In this document: positions 12,945 through 36,602 of the stretch, piece by piece
How positions within the stretch are numbered: the first letter of the stretch is position 1
Layout of the letters: the number at the start of each line of letters is the position of its first letter
NCBI GenBank assembly: GCA_013400975.1
Contig: WBMZ01006362.1
Location: 235,795-299,794, forward strand
Length of the DNA stretch: 64,000 bases
Direction: 5' to 3'
Origin: Atrichornis clamosus
Lineage: Eukaryota > Chordata > Aves > Passeriformes > Menuridae
Translations under genes and position numbers: made by a program
Notes under the pieces: model-generated
The model's input: the letters and a program-made list of their open reading frames with translations, nothing else
Databases searched by the model: none
Told to the model about the DNA's origin: nothing

Positions 12945-13214
12945 TTTTCCCTTCAGCCGGTTGGATTTTCCCCATCTTACAGCACCTCGCAGGTCTCTTC
13001 TCTGAGCAGTACGTTGCCTGAGTGAGTGGAAACATACAGATCAGCTGCAGGTTTCTGTCTACAAAAACAGAGTGAAAGAGAAAGAAAAGGGTTGGGAAAC
13101 CAGAGACAAATATTGACCTGGACTTATAGAAAGACATCCAATGGCTGAATAAAGAACCCTGTTCATGTTTTGGGATATTCTTTCAACTGGCTGGAACGAG
13201 AGCGGATCAAAAGA
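12945..13214 (+). promoter_or_regulatory. LGI1: Probable LGI1 5' leader with two upstream ATGs
   Basis: This is the sequence between the gap-flanking T run and the LGI1 start. It holds ATG 13141, a three-codon reading frame ending at 13152. It also holds ATG 13165, a 39-codon frame ending at 13284 that overlaps the LGI1 start out of frame; its start context is weak (T at -3). The transcription start is not visible, and the promoter may partly lie inside the assembly gap. Whether this stretch is one continuous leader exon is inference. Confidence 0.5.
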
Positions 13215-25001
<11,787 letters not shown>

Positions 25002-25414
25002 CACTCATAATTCTGAGATTACATCAGACTTTCTACCGTAAGTGGACAAAATGAACTAAATGCATGATGACTCTCTTATCTTACTTCCAAATGAATGCCT
25101 TTAAAAGTTGAGATTGCTAGAACAAGTATTACTAGTATCTTCATCTTTAATTGTCAAGTCTAGTGGTGTTGGAAGTTGCATTTTTTAACAAAAAGAAATT
25201 AAATTAACTGTTCTTTGCATCCACAATATGTAAATACATGTGCAACTGCATCTGTTGCTATAAAGAATATTAAGATGTACTTTTCCATTTATTTATTCAC
25301 CTGTTTGAAACAACTGCCAAATAAAATGTTTACATTTTGTGTCTTTCACATTCCAAATATCATTTGCAGGTGATACTTTTTATTTGTGTATATATTATAC
25401 ACATATAAAATAAA
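25002..25414 (+). promoter_or_regulatory. LGI1: LGI1 3' UTR with two candidate poly(A) signals
   Basis: AT-rich sequence after the LGI1 stop. AATAAA at 25320-25325 is followed by T/GT-rich sequence (TTTTGTGTCTTTC), a good cleavage-site context. A second AATAAA lies at 25409-25414. The 3' UTR is therefore probably about 350-430 bases; actual use of either site is inference. Confidence 0.6.
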
Positions 25415-28400
25415 GCCAAGAAGGCATATTGCCCAAGGCAGTGTTGTACTGCATAGAAGATGCACAATATTGAAGATCAGGTGGGTTTTACTTATAGCAA
25501 GGAGTTCTTGATAAAATGCAATGATAAATGCATTGAAACACAAGCCTATAAATTAACACCTGGACATATCTTTGCAGTTATGTAAAGCTTTACTGATTTT
25601 AACAGGACTCTGCCCAGAAAAAATAATTCAGGTGTAAGTTCTTCACCTGATGCTGAAGCAGTACAAAACAAATCTCTTGTACAACACTGGGGCCATTACT
25701 CTACTGAAAGCTAAGGAGCACAGCTTATTTTTCAGCTAGCGTTATTTCTACTGCTGAACTGTCACACATCTCTTGCATGAAATCTCTGTGTCCCTGTCAA
25801 GTCTTTCCACTGAAATTGCAATTATTTAGTCTTCAATGAATTTTTCCTTGTTCTGAATGAAGCTAGTGAATGTGAAGTAATTTTTTTCCACTCCTTCAAT
25901 GAAGCTTATTAACAGGTACCTCTGAAATTCAGGGAACTTTGAATATGGCAGGATACAGTCAGTTTGTATAGTATATGCAACTCCAGGGAAGCTACCTGTA
26001 TCTGTTAAATTATGCCAAATCTGAATTGGGCATCAAAATCTATTACAAACTCAAAATAGTCTTTTGTTTACATACATCTAGTGCACCACTTGAGAGAAAC
26101 CTACACTGGTGTTGAAGATGATTTGGTGCAGCTCAGGAAGAGAGCTCAAGTTTATTTTAGACACCTTTGCACTTCACTTAAGTTATCAAGCATTGTGTTC
26201 CAGTGCCATCTTTAAAATATACACATGAATACTGTGTTCATTTATACACATTTCTACCATTCACAGACGTTGATTGGTAAATCATACTATGCATGTCAGC
26301 TAATCACATGAGCTAATTAATGCATATTTTAGGAAGCCAGTCCTAAACAGTATGCTTCTGTAATAAAGAATGGAGGTTTTTTATATGTAATGTTATTTGG
26401 AAAGAAAAAATCCCACGTGAACAATACTACTCTAATAAGTTAATTTTTCTGGTATCTTTTTATCTATAGCTGTATATGCTCTCTTCAGTATCTGGCTTAA
26501 TAAATACCTATTCCATAAGTATTTACAATGTGACTAGAAATATTTTAAACTATGTTTCACAGCTGAAACCTCCAAATTTTTTTTTAATAAATACATTTCC
26601 AAAAATCATCTTAATAAATCATCTCTTGTTTGGCAGTGTCCTTTATATGTCAAACCGTATTTCCTTTATACAGTTCTAGCTTTTATATGAGCATGATTTC
26701 AATCCCCAGATAAACCCAAATAATAATTTTTATTATTTCTTAATGTTCGCTGCACATCTGTGATTGCCAGCTCGATTTGTCCATTTCTTCTTCAGTGCAC
26801 CTTGCATGGGAAAGGAATGGAAAACAAAGTTATGAACCCATCTCCAATCTACCAGCAAACCATGAAGTGTTTTCTATTTCTTCTTGTCTTCTGTTTCAGT
26901 CTTTTACTTCAGGTTCTATTGAATTATGTGCACTGTTTTTTTATCTGATTTTTCCCATTGTACTTGCCTACATGCACTCTCTATCAAATTATAAACATAA
27001 TGGTTATGTATGCTTCTCATTATATTATGAACATCTGGCTGAATTTAAGTGGAGTTGGAGAAACTTGTTAATCTGCTACCAACATTTATTTACAAACAAT
27101 ATATTGTCTCACCATGTACCTTGAAAAAGTTGGGTTTCATGGAATTGTATTTCAGAGCCAGCCAGCTATGCTGGCTACGCCCTATGCTTTAGCAGTGCTA
27201 TGATGGTTTTCCTGAGATACCTCATTCTGAAGTAATGACAGACTTACAGGAATTCACTGTTACTCCTGGGCTTAAAGGAGGAGTTTAAGCAACTGCAAGG
27301 GTGTGAGTCACTAGAATTTTACATTGACAGTATGTGTAAAAGTAGCCAGGGTACAGTGGAAGGTAGCAAGGGATTAATCTGCCGGAGTACAGAACTGTGG
27401 CATCGGTTTGGTTGTTCCTTCTGAAAATTTTACCTGTAGTCAAGCACTAGTGATTTGGGAAGTTGTTCATGCCTATGTCATTTTTGGAGGGTCAACTAAT
27501 TACTATAAAATGCTGAATCTAAACCTATTCTTTTTTGAATATCCCTTCCTCTAGTCAATTTATGTCCAGTGGAGACTCACAGGGACTACAGCCAGTTTCT
27601 TATTGTGCAAGTATAGCATTTCTTTGCACCAGATAAGGAACTGGGGTATTTTTAGAACAGAGCTCCTAATCCTTAACATAGAAGAGCATAAAGGCTCATT
27701 AAGTGGTTCCCTACGCTGTTTCTTCCTAATTTCAGAAACTGGGCATTTTAACAGCTCCTCTGAGCATAAGGCCATATTCCATCCTGGTTCTCTGCTCAGT
27801 ATTTCCTCTGATATCAGTGGAAGAGTCAGAAAATACTAGAATAGAACCTTTTATCTTATTGACACGTTTTAAAAATGTTGTTTAAAAAGACCCATTCATT
27901 TCAGCAAAGCCTATGTTACTTGTGGCTGACTAGTTGTCTTCTGTAGTTGTAATGGATTTTCTAAACTCCCTGATTGTTTTATTTATGACTGACAGAATAT
28001 ATAAAGTGCTAAATGTATTACAGAAGACAGTATTGAAGGTTATTAATGGGTACTGCTGGTCCTTGACACTGCTTAGTCATGTTAATGTCTAAGACAGAAA
28101 AAAAATATTAATGGAATTGTATTGTATTCCTACAACTACTTCATTATATTTTTAATAGAGCACAAATATAAAAGAATACGCACCTCTCTATTTTGGAAGA
28201 GATATGTAAAATACATTCAGAATACCTGATACTACACCATGTGTAACTTTTTTTATTTTGTCTGTTGTAATGTCTAGGACTTGCAGGGTTTTTGTTTCTA
28301 CTTATTTTCCATTGAAAAAATATTCCAAAATGCACTCCTCCTACAAAGAAGAAAATTTAGTAAGGAAAAATCTTGTTGTGTAAGGTAGCAAACCAAACAG

Positions 28401-30189
28401 AAATTTATTCTTGGTTTGTACTTCATTTTAATTATAACTTCTCTTAATTATCTTATTTTAATTTTTAACTTTATTTGAGGGGGTTTTAGCAATCACTCAA
28501 AGTACTCCTGAGGATGGGAAACAATTATTAGCATAGTTGATAACATGTGTGATATGCTAGTGGGAAGCTGACTAACAGCTCTATTTGTGTATCTGAGCAT
28601 TACAATATATCATGTTAGCATTCAATGGAAAATAAAGAATATTTAAACCATAGAAATAACAAACAGTCCTCAGACTGATAATAACACCAAGAGAAAGCAG
28701 AGAAGTCAGCATGCCCAAAATGTTTCAGCTAGGGACAAAATATAAGCCCACAGCAAATCTCAAGAGTCTGGAAGTTTTCCCTTTCAAGGAAGTATTTTCC
28801 TTTCCATGAAACACATAATGTGTTCCTCCTCAGTGGGGACTCCTGAAAATCCAGACAATCACGCAGTTCTTGCAAAATATCTTGAGACTAACAAACCATG
28901 CACTACATCCATGATCCTAATACGTGGATTATTTTTCCTTTTGCCACCTCTCTGTTACCTCAGCCTCAGCCGTGGCGACACAAGGGGAGTGGTGAGCACG
29001 CTCCTGCCCACCGAAAGGGCCAGGGCCCTGCCAGCGCCAGGCAGGAGTAAAGCCAGGTTCAGCAGATGGAAAATGCAAACCCAAGCACTCAATTCACTCA
29101 GCTGTTAATGCCTCCCCCGCTGCCTAGCAGGTTTTCTCTCTGATTTGTTATACATATTGCCAACAGTTTCCACTACCTTTCGTATGCCTGCAAGCCTTCT
29201 CCTCTCATTCTTGCTGATCTGGAGACCTAAGCGTGGTAGTCAAGCTGCGATTTAGACTCCTATTGATTAGAATGGCTGAATGTGGTTTTGTGGCCAGGAA
29301 CTAACCGATAAATGTCGAGGTCTTGGGGAGTTCAATTCCTCAAGACTGAGCTGCAGAACACTGCCTGACTTACTGCTAATGGCAACTTTTCTTCCTTACT
29401 GATGACTCTGAATTCTAATGGCTGGTGTTACAGGCATGTCTCTGTTTATAGTTCACTTAAACAAAGTGCTCAGAGGCGAACCTAACCCTATTTCTATTCA
29501 GGAATTTTCCTGAAATGAACTATAACTACAAAGACCTCCAGTGTGCTATACAGAAGTGGTGTTGTATTTGTGCTTTGAAACTTTGCATCTCTCCAATTAG
29601 TTATGGTAGTGTAATACTTCTGTCTTCCAATTTGTTACAGTAGAAAGCAATTTGCCCCTAAATATGCATATTTATATTCATATAATTGTTTATTTATACT
29701 CCAAATAAACTGAAGTGGATGATGGCAATAATTATGTTACTGTTCCCAATCTCCCATTCATCAAATCAATTTCTGAATTCTCAAAAGTTGTTTTCAGCTC
29801 AGCCTTACTTTATTCTTCCTACTGAATTATTTCAATTGAAAAAGGACTTTCTGACCCATTCTCACTTCCTGTTCGAAGGCCTGGGTAGTGACAGCAGTAT
29901 GTTAGCAAGTTGTCAACCTGCCCAGATGGTGAGCATCCAAAAATGCTGAAAGAGCTTCAGAATAAACAGGCTGATCTGCTAAGAATACACAGTCCTTCAT
30001 TAAAAACCATTTATGTGGAAAAGAACTAGAAGTAACAAATATAATGTCTATTTTTATAAAAAGTTCATGGGATAACTAGCGGAATTTCAGACCAGTAAGA
30101 TCCACATTTATCTGAAATTATAAATGAAAATGGAAGTGTAAAACTTCAGGAGAAATTAGGTAACTAAGCAAGTGGGACAGGCTGACTAG

Positions 30190-30660
30190 TGAAGGTCCAG
30201 AAATGCAAAATATTGTACATAGGAAAGAAATGCTTGCAAAGTTTAAAATTAGCAGTAAAGAAAGTCAACTAGATGTTGTGTTGAACAACTCAGCAAGACA
30301 CTGATCTCAGTATGCAGCTACAGGAAAGAACAAATAATGCTACCACATGTGCAGGATAATAGGGAGAATACACTACATGTCATGGCAAATCAATTCTGTT
30401 GCCTTATCTGAGATACTGCATGCAGTACTAATGTAGCCATCTCAAAAAGCACAATGCCGAGTGATTAAGGACTCAGAGAGATGTGGAAAAATTCATTGAA
30501 GGTGTGGAACAAGATGGCACTTGACACTATCAAACCCCAAGCCATAAACCAAAATACATTCCCTCATAAATTAAACTGCGGCATTCACTGTCGTAGGCAG
30601 TGACATAGGGGCCAATAATATAGCATTCAGAAAGTCAAAACCAGACAAATTACATAAAAA
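30190..30660 (+). mobile_element. Probable ancient CR1 LINE relic
   Basis: Degenerate segments in + orientation resemble the conserved 3' part of old sauropsid CR1 elements: a piece like 'gatactg..cagt..ctcaaaaag' near 30410-30450, then 'taggggccaa.aatatagca.attca' near 30605-30640. There are no intact frames. The call is by resemblance only. Confidence 0.45.
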
Positions 30661-33600
30661 TTGTAATTCTATTTTCTTAATACTGAACATAATTGCTATT
30701 TATTAGGGAAGAGGAGGGTCTTTGCACTTCTGTCAGAAGCATCTGGCTGTAGCCACTTTAGACAAAAAGCCAAGCAGCTGAATAACGAATGTGCTCCAGT
30801 GCCACATTTCCTATTTTCAGTTCTCGAGACACGTTGCTCAGAAATTAGCTCGACTTTGTTGCTGAGGTCCACAAAATAAAACATATAAGATGTACTTATG
30901 AGATAACCATTCAGAAGCATTTACAATAATGAGAACACAAACACTGACAAAATCTGTAAGATACCAGCAACATGGTATCTTGTATCAAATAATTCCTTGA
31001 AATTATGTCAACAATAAAAAAATTTTGGCAAACTATTTGCAAGCACTTAAGAATGTAATTGCACAACTTAGGCTGGCTGCAGCTATGTAAGACATGACAG
31101 AAGTAGATTCCCATGGGAAGAACAGAACTCAGCTTTTTTATAAGCTTATTATCAAGATTTGAATATTAGAACTGTAGGAATATTAGTTGCAAAGTACCTT
31201 AAGATTAAGCAGGTAACAGTATTGTCCTGTGAGGGAGTAATTTCTAACCCACAGGAAGAGATCACCAATTTTTGAAAAACAAATGAACAACTTACTTCAA
31301 TGTCACAATTTCCAAATACCTGTGGATTTTGAAACCTCTATCCTGCTCCCTTTTGTCCCCCATATATAATAATATAAACATACTGCCCATTCAGGAAAAA
31401 CACCATAAATATGTTGCTCCAGAGTTTGAAATAGAGGAAGTAAAAGGACAAATCTGGAAGAGAAAGTTTAATTGCACATGTGAATATCAAAATTTTCTGC
31501 TATACAGATTACTACTAAAAAGAGAACATCCTTTTAATGTTTACATATGAAGGCACTGCAAACACAAATAAAAATCCACTCCTTTTAAATAATGCACTGG
31601 AGTTAGTCCAGTCTTAAATCCTATCTTCAACTTTTACTTAGCATTATTTAAGATAACAATAAGTCCTTCAAACTAAGCTCACTTCAAGGCTGAGACCAAG
31701 AAAAAATATCTGGTACAGTGGCTGCTAGGAAAGCTCTGCCTTTCTACAAAGGTTCTAGAGTACATCAAACTGCAACAGCACTATGATAATAATATTTTAT
31801 TATCTTGAACCAAATTGGAAATGAATGTTTGTTCCAGAACTACAACTCATTTCAGAATTGCTGTAAAATCATTTTGAGAGCAGTGACACTCAGAGCATCT
31901 AAGAATAAGGAAAAAGCTAATTTCAATTGCTTATGAAAAAATCCTATGGGTGTTGTTGTGACTGTTGTCTAAAAGTTGTATAAAAGTAACTAAGTACAAT
32001 TGCAAAATAATCAAATAAATGACATGAACTGTAAGGTGTACCTGGAAAGACTATTACAAATAAACTGTGCTAGAGCATTATCACTGTATACAACCATAAC
32101 TCTCTTAAGCCAGTAAACTGCAGTAAACTCTTTCTCTGAGAGTACCTTGTTTCTGCACAAGGAGCAGGCAGCCCAGAAGCTGCCCTTGGGAGAAGGGAAC
32201 AAGCTCCATGCACCCCTCAACAGTGACAATTTCCTTGAAGTACAGCCACAGACCAGAGGCATTCCTCCAGTGACAAGGACGACTCAGCAAGGTCTTGAGG
32301 GCACTAGCTCTTGCGTGTCAGAACATTCTCAGTTTTGCTGGTATTCAAGAGGGAGTAATCAGCTTGTGAATGTCATCAAACCCGAGCTCATTTAGCGTCC
32401 ACTTGCTGGGGAGCCAGGAACAGATTGCAGAGATCAGCACACGCTGCAAAAGCTTGGTCAGCCCATTCCTAAGGGGCTGCTGCTCTGGCACTGTTCACAG
32501 GATCTGAGCTAGCTGAGGTTACAGGGACATAAAAATAGCCTTTTGGAGTTAGACCTGGGTTCATGTGCTCCAGTGTCCTGCCTAGTTGACCAGAAGTGAT
32601 GCTTAATATAAAACCCAACAGTATGGGAATTACCGCATGATGATTTCCCAGTATACCCTCTCAGCCTCCAGTAAGAAAGGAAAAGAAATGGTGCTTCTTG
32701 CCTTAAGGAGGTGTTCTTGTGGACAGCAAAATGCCTAGAATAGGTGCATCCCTCACGCAAGGCAGCAGCAGGGTTTTTTGCTCTAATGAGGAATGCTCTT
32801 CTGCATTGCGGCTCCTGGAGGTAATGAAGGAGCACTGACTCAATTAAAAAATAATGAAAAAAAAATGACCCCACTTATGTCTGTGACTCTGACAAAGGGA
32901 AAAGGTTTTAAAATCTGTGTTGCAAGGCCTTCTTTCCTTAACAACAGCTGGAGTTGCATTTCAGATCACTCCCCTTTGAACACACTAGCACAAGCAAACT
33001 GAGAGGGGTAAGCACTGCTCTAGCTTGTCAGAACAAGAGGAGAGGCGCACAGGCTGAATCATGTTAGTGTTTCATATGTTGATCATGTGATTATATATAA
33101 ATACAGAATATAAATATGTTTTATATAAATATCATTCACCTATGCATAAATATATCAATGTATTATAGAGTTCCAATACACTAATACTGATCCATCACCT
33201 GTGACAAGGTTATGTACATGGTATGTAATTTTTGTTCCAGGGAAAAGTAGATGCTAATGAAGAATAATCTTCTTTAAGAAAGGCATGTAAACAAAAGCTT
33301 AATAATTCATAAGAGTTGCAAGTAAGGAAGCTTCCCCCTTCCTGCCCTGCAGAGCAGCCCCAGGCAGATAGCTTACAGAATAGGAAACATACTGTGTAAG
33401 TGCCAAGAAATGCAGCTGATTGAAATAGTTCTCTCCATTTCCATGAAGAGAAACTATACATTCAGCCATTTCCACTGCTGTAAAAAGTCAGTGAAAGTGA
33501 CAGTGAAAAAATATAATTGAACAAATTATCTTCTTTTAACAGTCACAAAAGGCATTATAGAACAGAACAAAACAAGACAAGCAAAAATGGCAACTATGAG

Positions 33601-34550
33601 CAATTTCCACTTTCCTCCACTCCTCCTTGGGAGCTGTGACACTCAGTGGCACTCAAGCTGTACTTCTGTTCTCTGATTTTTGTACTGTACTGCCTGCCAG
33701 CAAAGAAATCTCTGGAAAGTCACCACAAACTTTAAAGTTACATAATTTTTTATGTCTCTTTTTTTTTCTCTCCATGGTGCTGTGTGCTGTGAAGAAGGAA
33801 GAAATACTCCCCCTTGACTACTACTACTAATTCTCTAACTGAGTAACTTATAAAGAGCGTGTATTTTATGATTACATTACTTCTACTCAAGCATGTTGTA
33901 GAATGGTAACTGATAACCTTCTGCCTGCTTCTGTTTTCTCTATCTGTGGTACAAAGAATATCTGCCCTTCCCTCTTTCAAGCCCTTTGGCTTTAGTAGCT
34001 GCATTGAACAAGCTTTTATAGTAATCTCAGCTCTACGTAAGTGTCAATTTGCACTAAATAACAGGACAAATTCTTAGGTGATTTCCAAGAACATCTCCAA
34101 GGAAGAAGTGGAAAAAACTCAAGTTTAACGTTATTAAAATTGCCAAACTTTTTTTTTAATAGGTCCAGAAATTGGGACAAATTTGGGAAATAATTTTAAA
34201 TGAAAAATATATTGGAGACTTACCTTGTTGAAACACCACATTTAGATACTTCAAAATAAAGCACTGTATTTTGGAAATATCTAAATTTAAGCAATTACCA
34301 GGAGGAGGTGCTTACCAGGAGAAGCACATACCCAGGGCAGTGCATACATAAATTCTAGCTTGCTCATTTCTTCTCTTCCATATATTACATGCCATCAATT
34401 TTTGATTTTTTTTTCTGGATTCCTTGTTAATTTTCTCATCCTTTTTTTTCTTTTTTTTCACTGCGCATCTCTGTTTACACTGACTGATCTTACTCTTTAT
34501 GAGTAATGACTTATTCAAAGGGAACAGAGCTACCTAGTTTTCTGGCTAAT

Positions 34551-34642
34551 CTAATAACTCATAACTAGAAATAATACTGACACATCAGGAAAATTTCTAA
34601 TAACTCATAACTAGAAATAATACTGACACATCAGGAAATGTA
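34551..34642. repeat. 46-bp tandem duplication
   Basis: Two head-to-tail copies of a 46-bp AT-rich unit beginning CTAATAACTCATAACTAG, at 34551-34596 and 34597-34642. They are virtually identical, so the duplication is recent or polymorphic. Confidence 0.95.
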
Positions 34643-36444
34643 GTAAGGGAAAGGGAACATGCCAAGGTTGCATTCTTTTCACTGCTTAAATGGCTCCAAT
34701 AAACAACTGGAAGGGGCATTATAAGAGTTTCTGTGTTACAGTAAGTCCATGTGCCTCTCACATTTTTAAAAAAAGGCACTTTCCTGGAAACTTTTTATGT
34801 ATAGTGAGAACTCAGATACCTTCAATCCACCAAATGAGACAATATGCCTGAATAAAACCCCACTCACAATTCTTTCCCCAGAAAGGAGACTTTTCCAAAT
34901 TCAAACTTTCACATTGGTTACTTTGCCAAGGTTATAGTCAAAATATAGATTCCCCTAAAGAAGTAGAAGTAATAGCCTTGCATATGTTTTATCAAGCACT
35001 GCTAGTTTGAAAAATGTAGGAATTCTGCTCATTACCTTCCCCGTGTCACAGCGTCAACTAAGAACATACACATGTGTATGCACCTGGCATGCACTGGAGT
35101 TACACCTGAGATAAGGGCACACAGGGTGTGTAAATACACATTTACTATTAAACACTGCTTTAATTGAGGTTAGCATGGTTTACTTGTTACATAACAACAA
35201 CCAATGAAACTTCACTGCAGGAAGACAGCAAGTGTTGCTGCTTCCTCAGAACACCAGGCCAACACCTGAATGCCACCTACCACCACCGTGCTTTACCAAA
35301 CCTACAGTGTTCTGGCCTGTGGCAAATACAAATGACCAACAAAACCAGTACTACTGTTTGTTTTCTTGTCTAACAGTGAGTGACTCAAGTGCACTCTATT
35401 GCTTTGCTTAGATGTTTCTATTCTTCAGTGGAAATAAAACTATAGAGAAAGAAAGAGGAGGAATCAGACAGATTTTTATTAAGAGATTAAAAGAAAAGAT
35501 TTTTTTTTGTCCAAGATGTATTTGAATAACAGTCTTTCCACATGCTTAAAGAAAATCAAAAGATTACATAATTTTTTTAATTTAAGGATCACCATCTAAA
35601 TTTGCATGAACTCTCCAGACGTTTATGTGAAATACAAGAAAGTAAACATTACAGTGTTCAGAGCATGCGGAAAATTATTTTTAATTTATCCTCCCATGAA
35701 TACTAGCTAGAGACTTGATTGCTTAGCAAGAAGGGTAGTTAAGCCATCTGAGGACAGAAGCATGACCTTTATGTGACCAAAATCAGCTAAGCAGCACACC
35801 TTTAATACTGGATTGAAAGCACACTAACAAGCATAGAAGCAGAATTTGAATATTGTCCTGCTTATCCATTATTTTTTCAGTTCTTCAGAAGAAAATAAAA
35901 TCTTTCATTCTAAAAATCACAGAATTTCTTGTTACTCCTTACTTCTACGGAATGTACTTATCTCAATACTTTCAGTCTCCTGAAGAGCAACTGCTAACAG
36001 TGCAGTCTGAAAAATGCAGTTAAAAAGAGCCCCAGGATATATCCATTATATGGACCATAATTGCAGGATTCCCTATTATTACAATGTTCCACCCCATCTC
36101 CTGTTTTATGGTACTATTCATTACAACCACCAACTCAGGAAGAAGAAAACTGTGATACTCTTAACATACTGTGACACAAGATTAAATGTTTGTATAACAA
36201 TGCTATATATACATGTGGAAGCAATTTGTGGAGATGGCAAAACTGAGAATCATTCACCTTAACAGGGAAGCTGAAAAATACATGTCTCTTCTAAGATGGA
36301 CATAAAAACCACTGAGACAGGCACTGGAATTTTGATGTGGAGAGAGGAGCTCCTATGGACAGCATTTTTACCGGGCTGCGAGACTACGAGTCTCCATTCA
36401 TTTAAAACATAACTTTTATTTTTAATTGTTTTTACTGTGAGTGT

Positions 36445-36602
36445 GATCGAACACAGGAGCATGTTGCCCAGGGAGGCGGTGCAGTAGCCACAAGAGAGAG
36501 TCTTGAACTCTAGCTGACCCTGCTTTGAGCAGAGTGGGTGGAGTAGATGACCTCTCACAGCACCAGATGCGCCCATCAACCTCAGCTATTCTATAATTCC
36601 CA
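36445..36602 (+). mobile_element. CR1 LINE 3'-end fragment
   Basis: A short 5'-truncated relic with the characteristic avian CR1 3' end. It has 'gttgcccagggaggcggtg', then 'gaccctgctttgagcag', 'tagatgacctctc' and a terminal 'tattctataattcc', in that order on the + strand. It is non-coding. Confidence 0.75.

Noticed and set aside
12586..13137. Open frames of poly-Phe or poly-Lys with unknown residues
   Set aside because: They are translations of the poly-T tract and the N gap.
13170..13214. LGI1 start at 13170
   Set aside because: The codon at 13170 is TTG, not ATG. The first in-frame ATG is 13215, and the family alignment begins near 13192.
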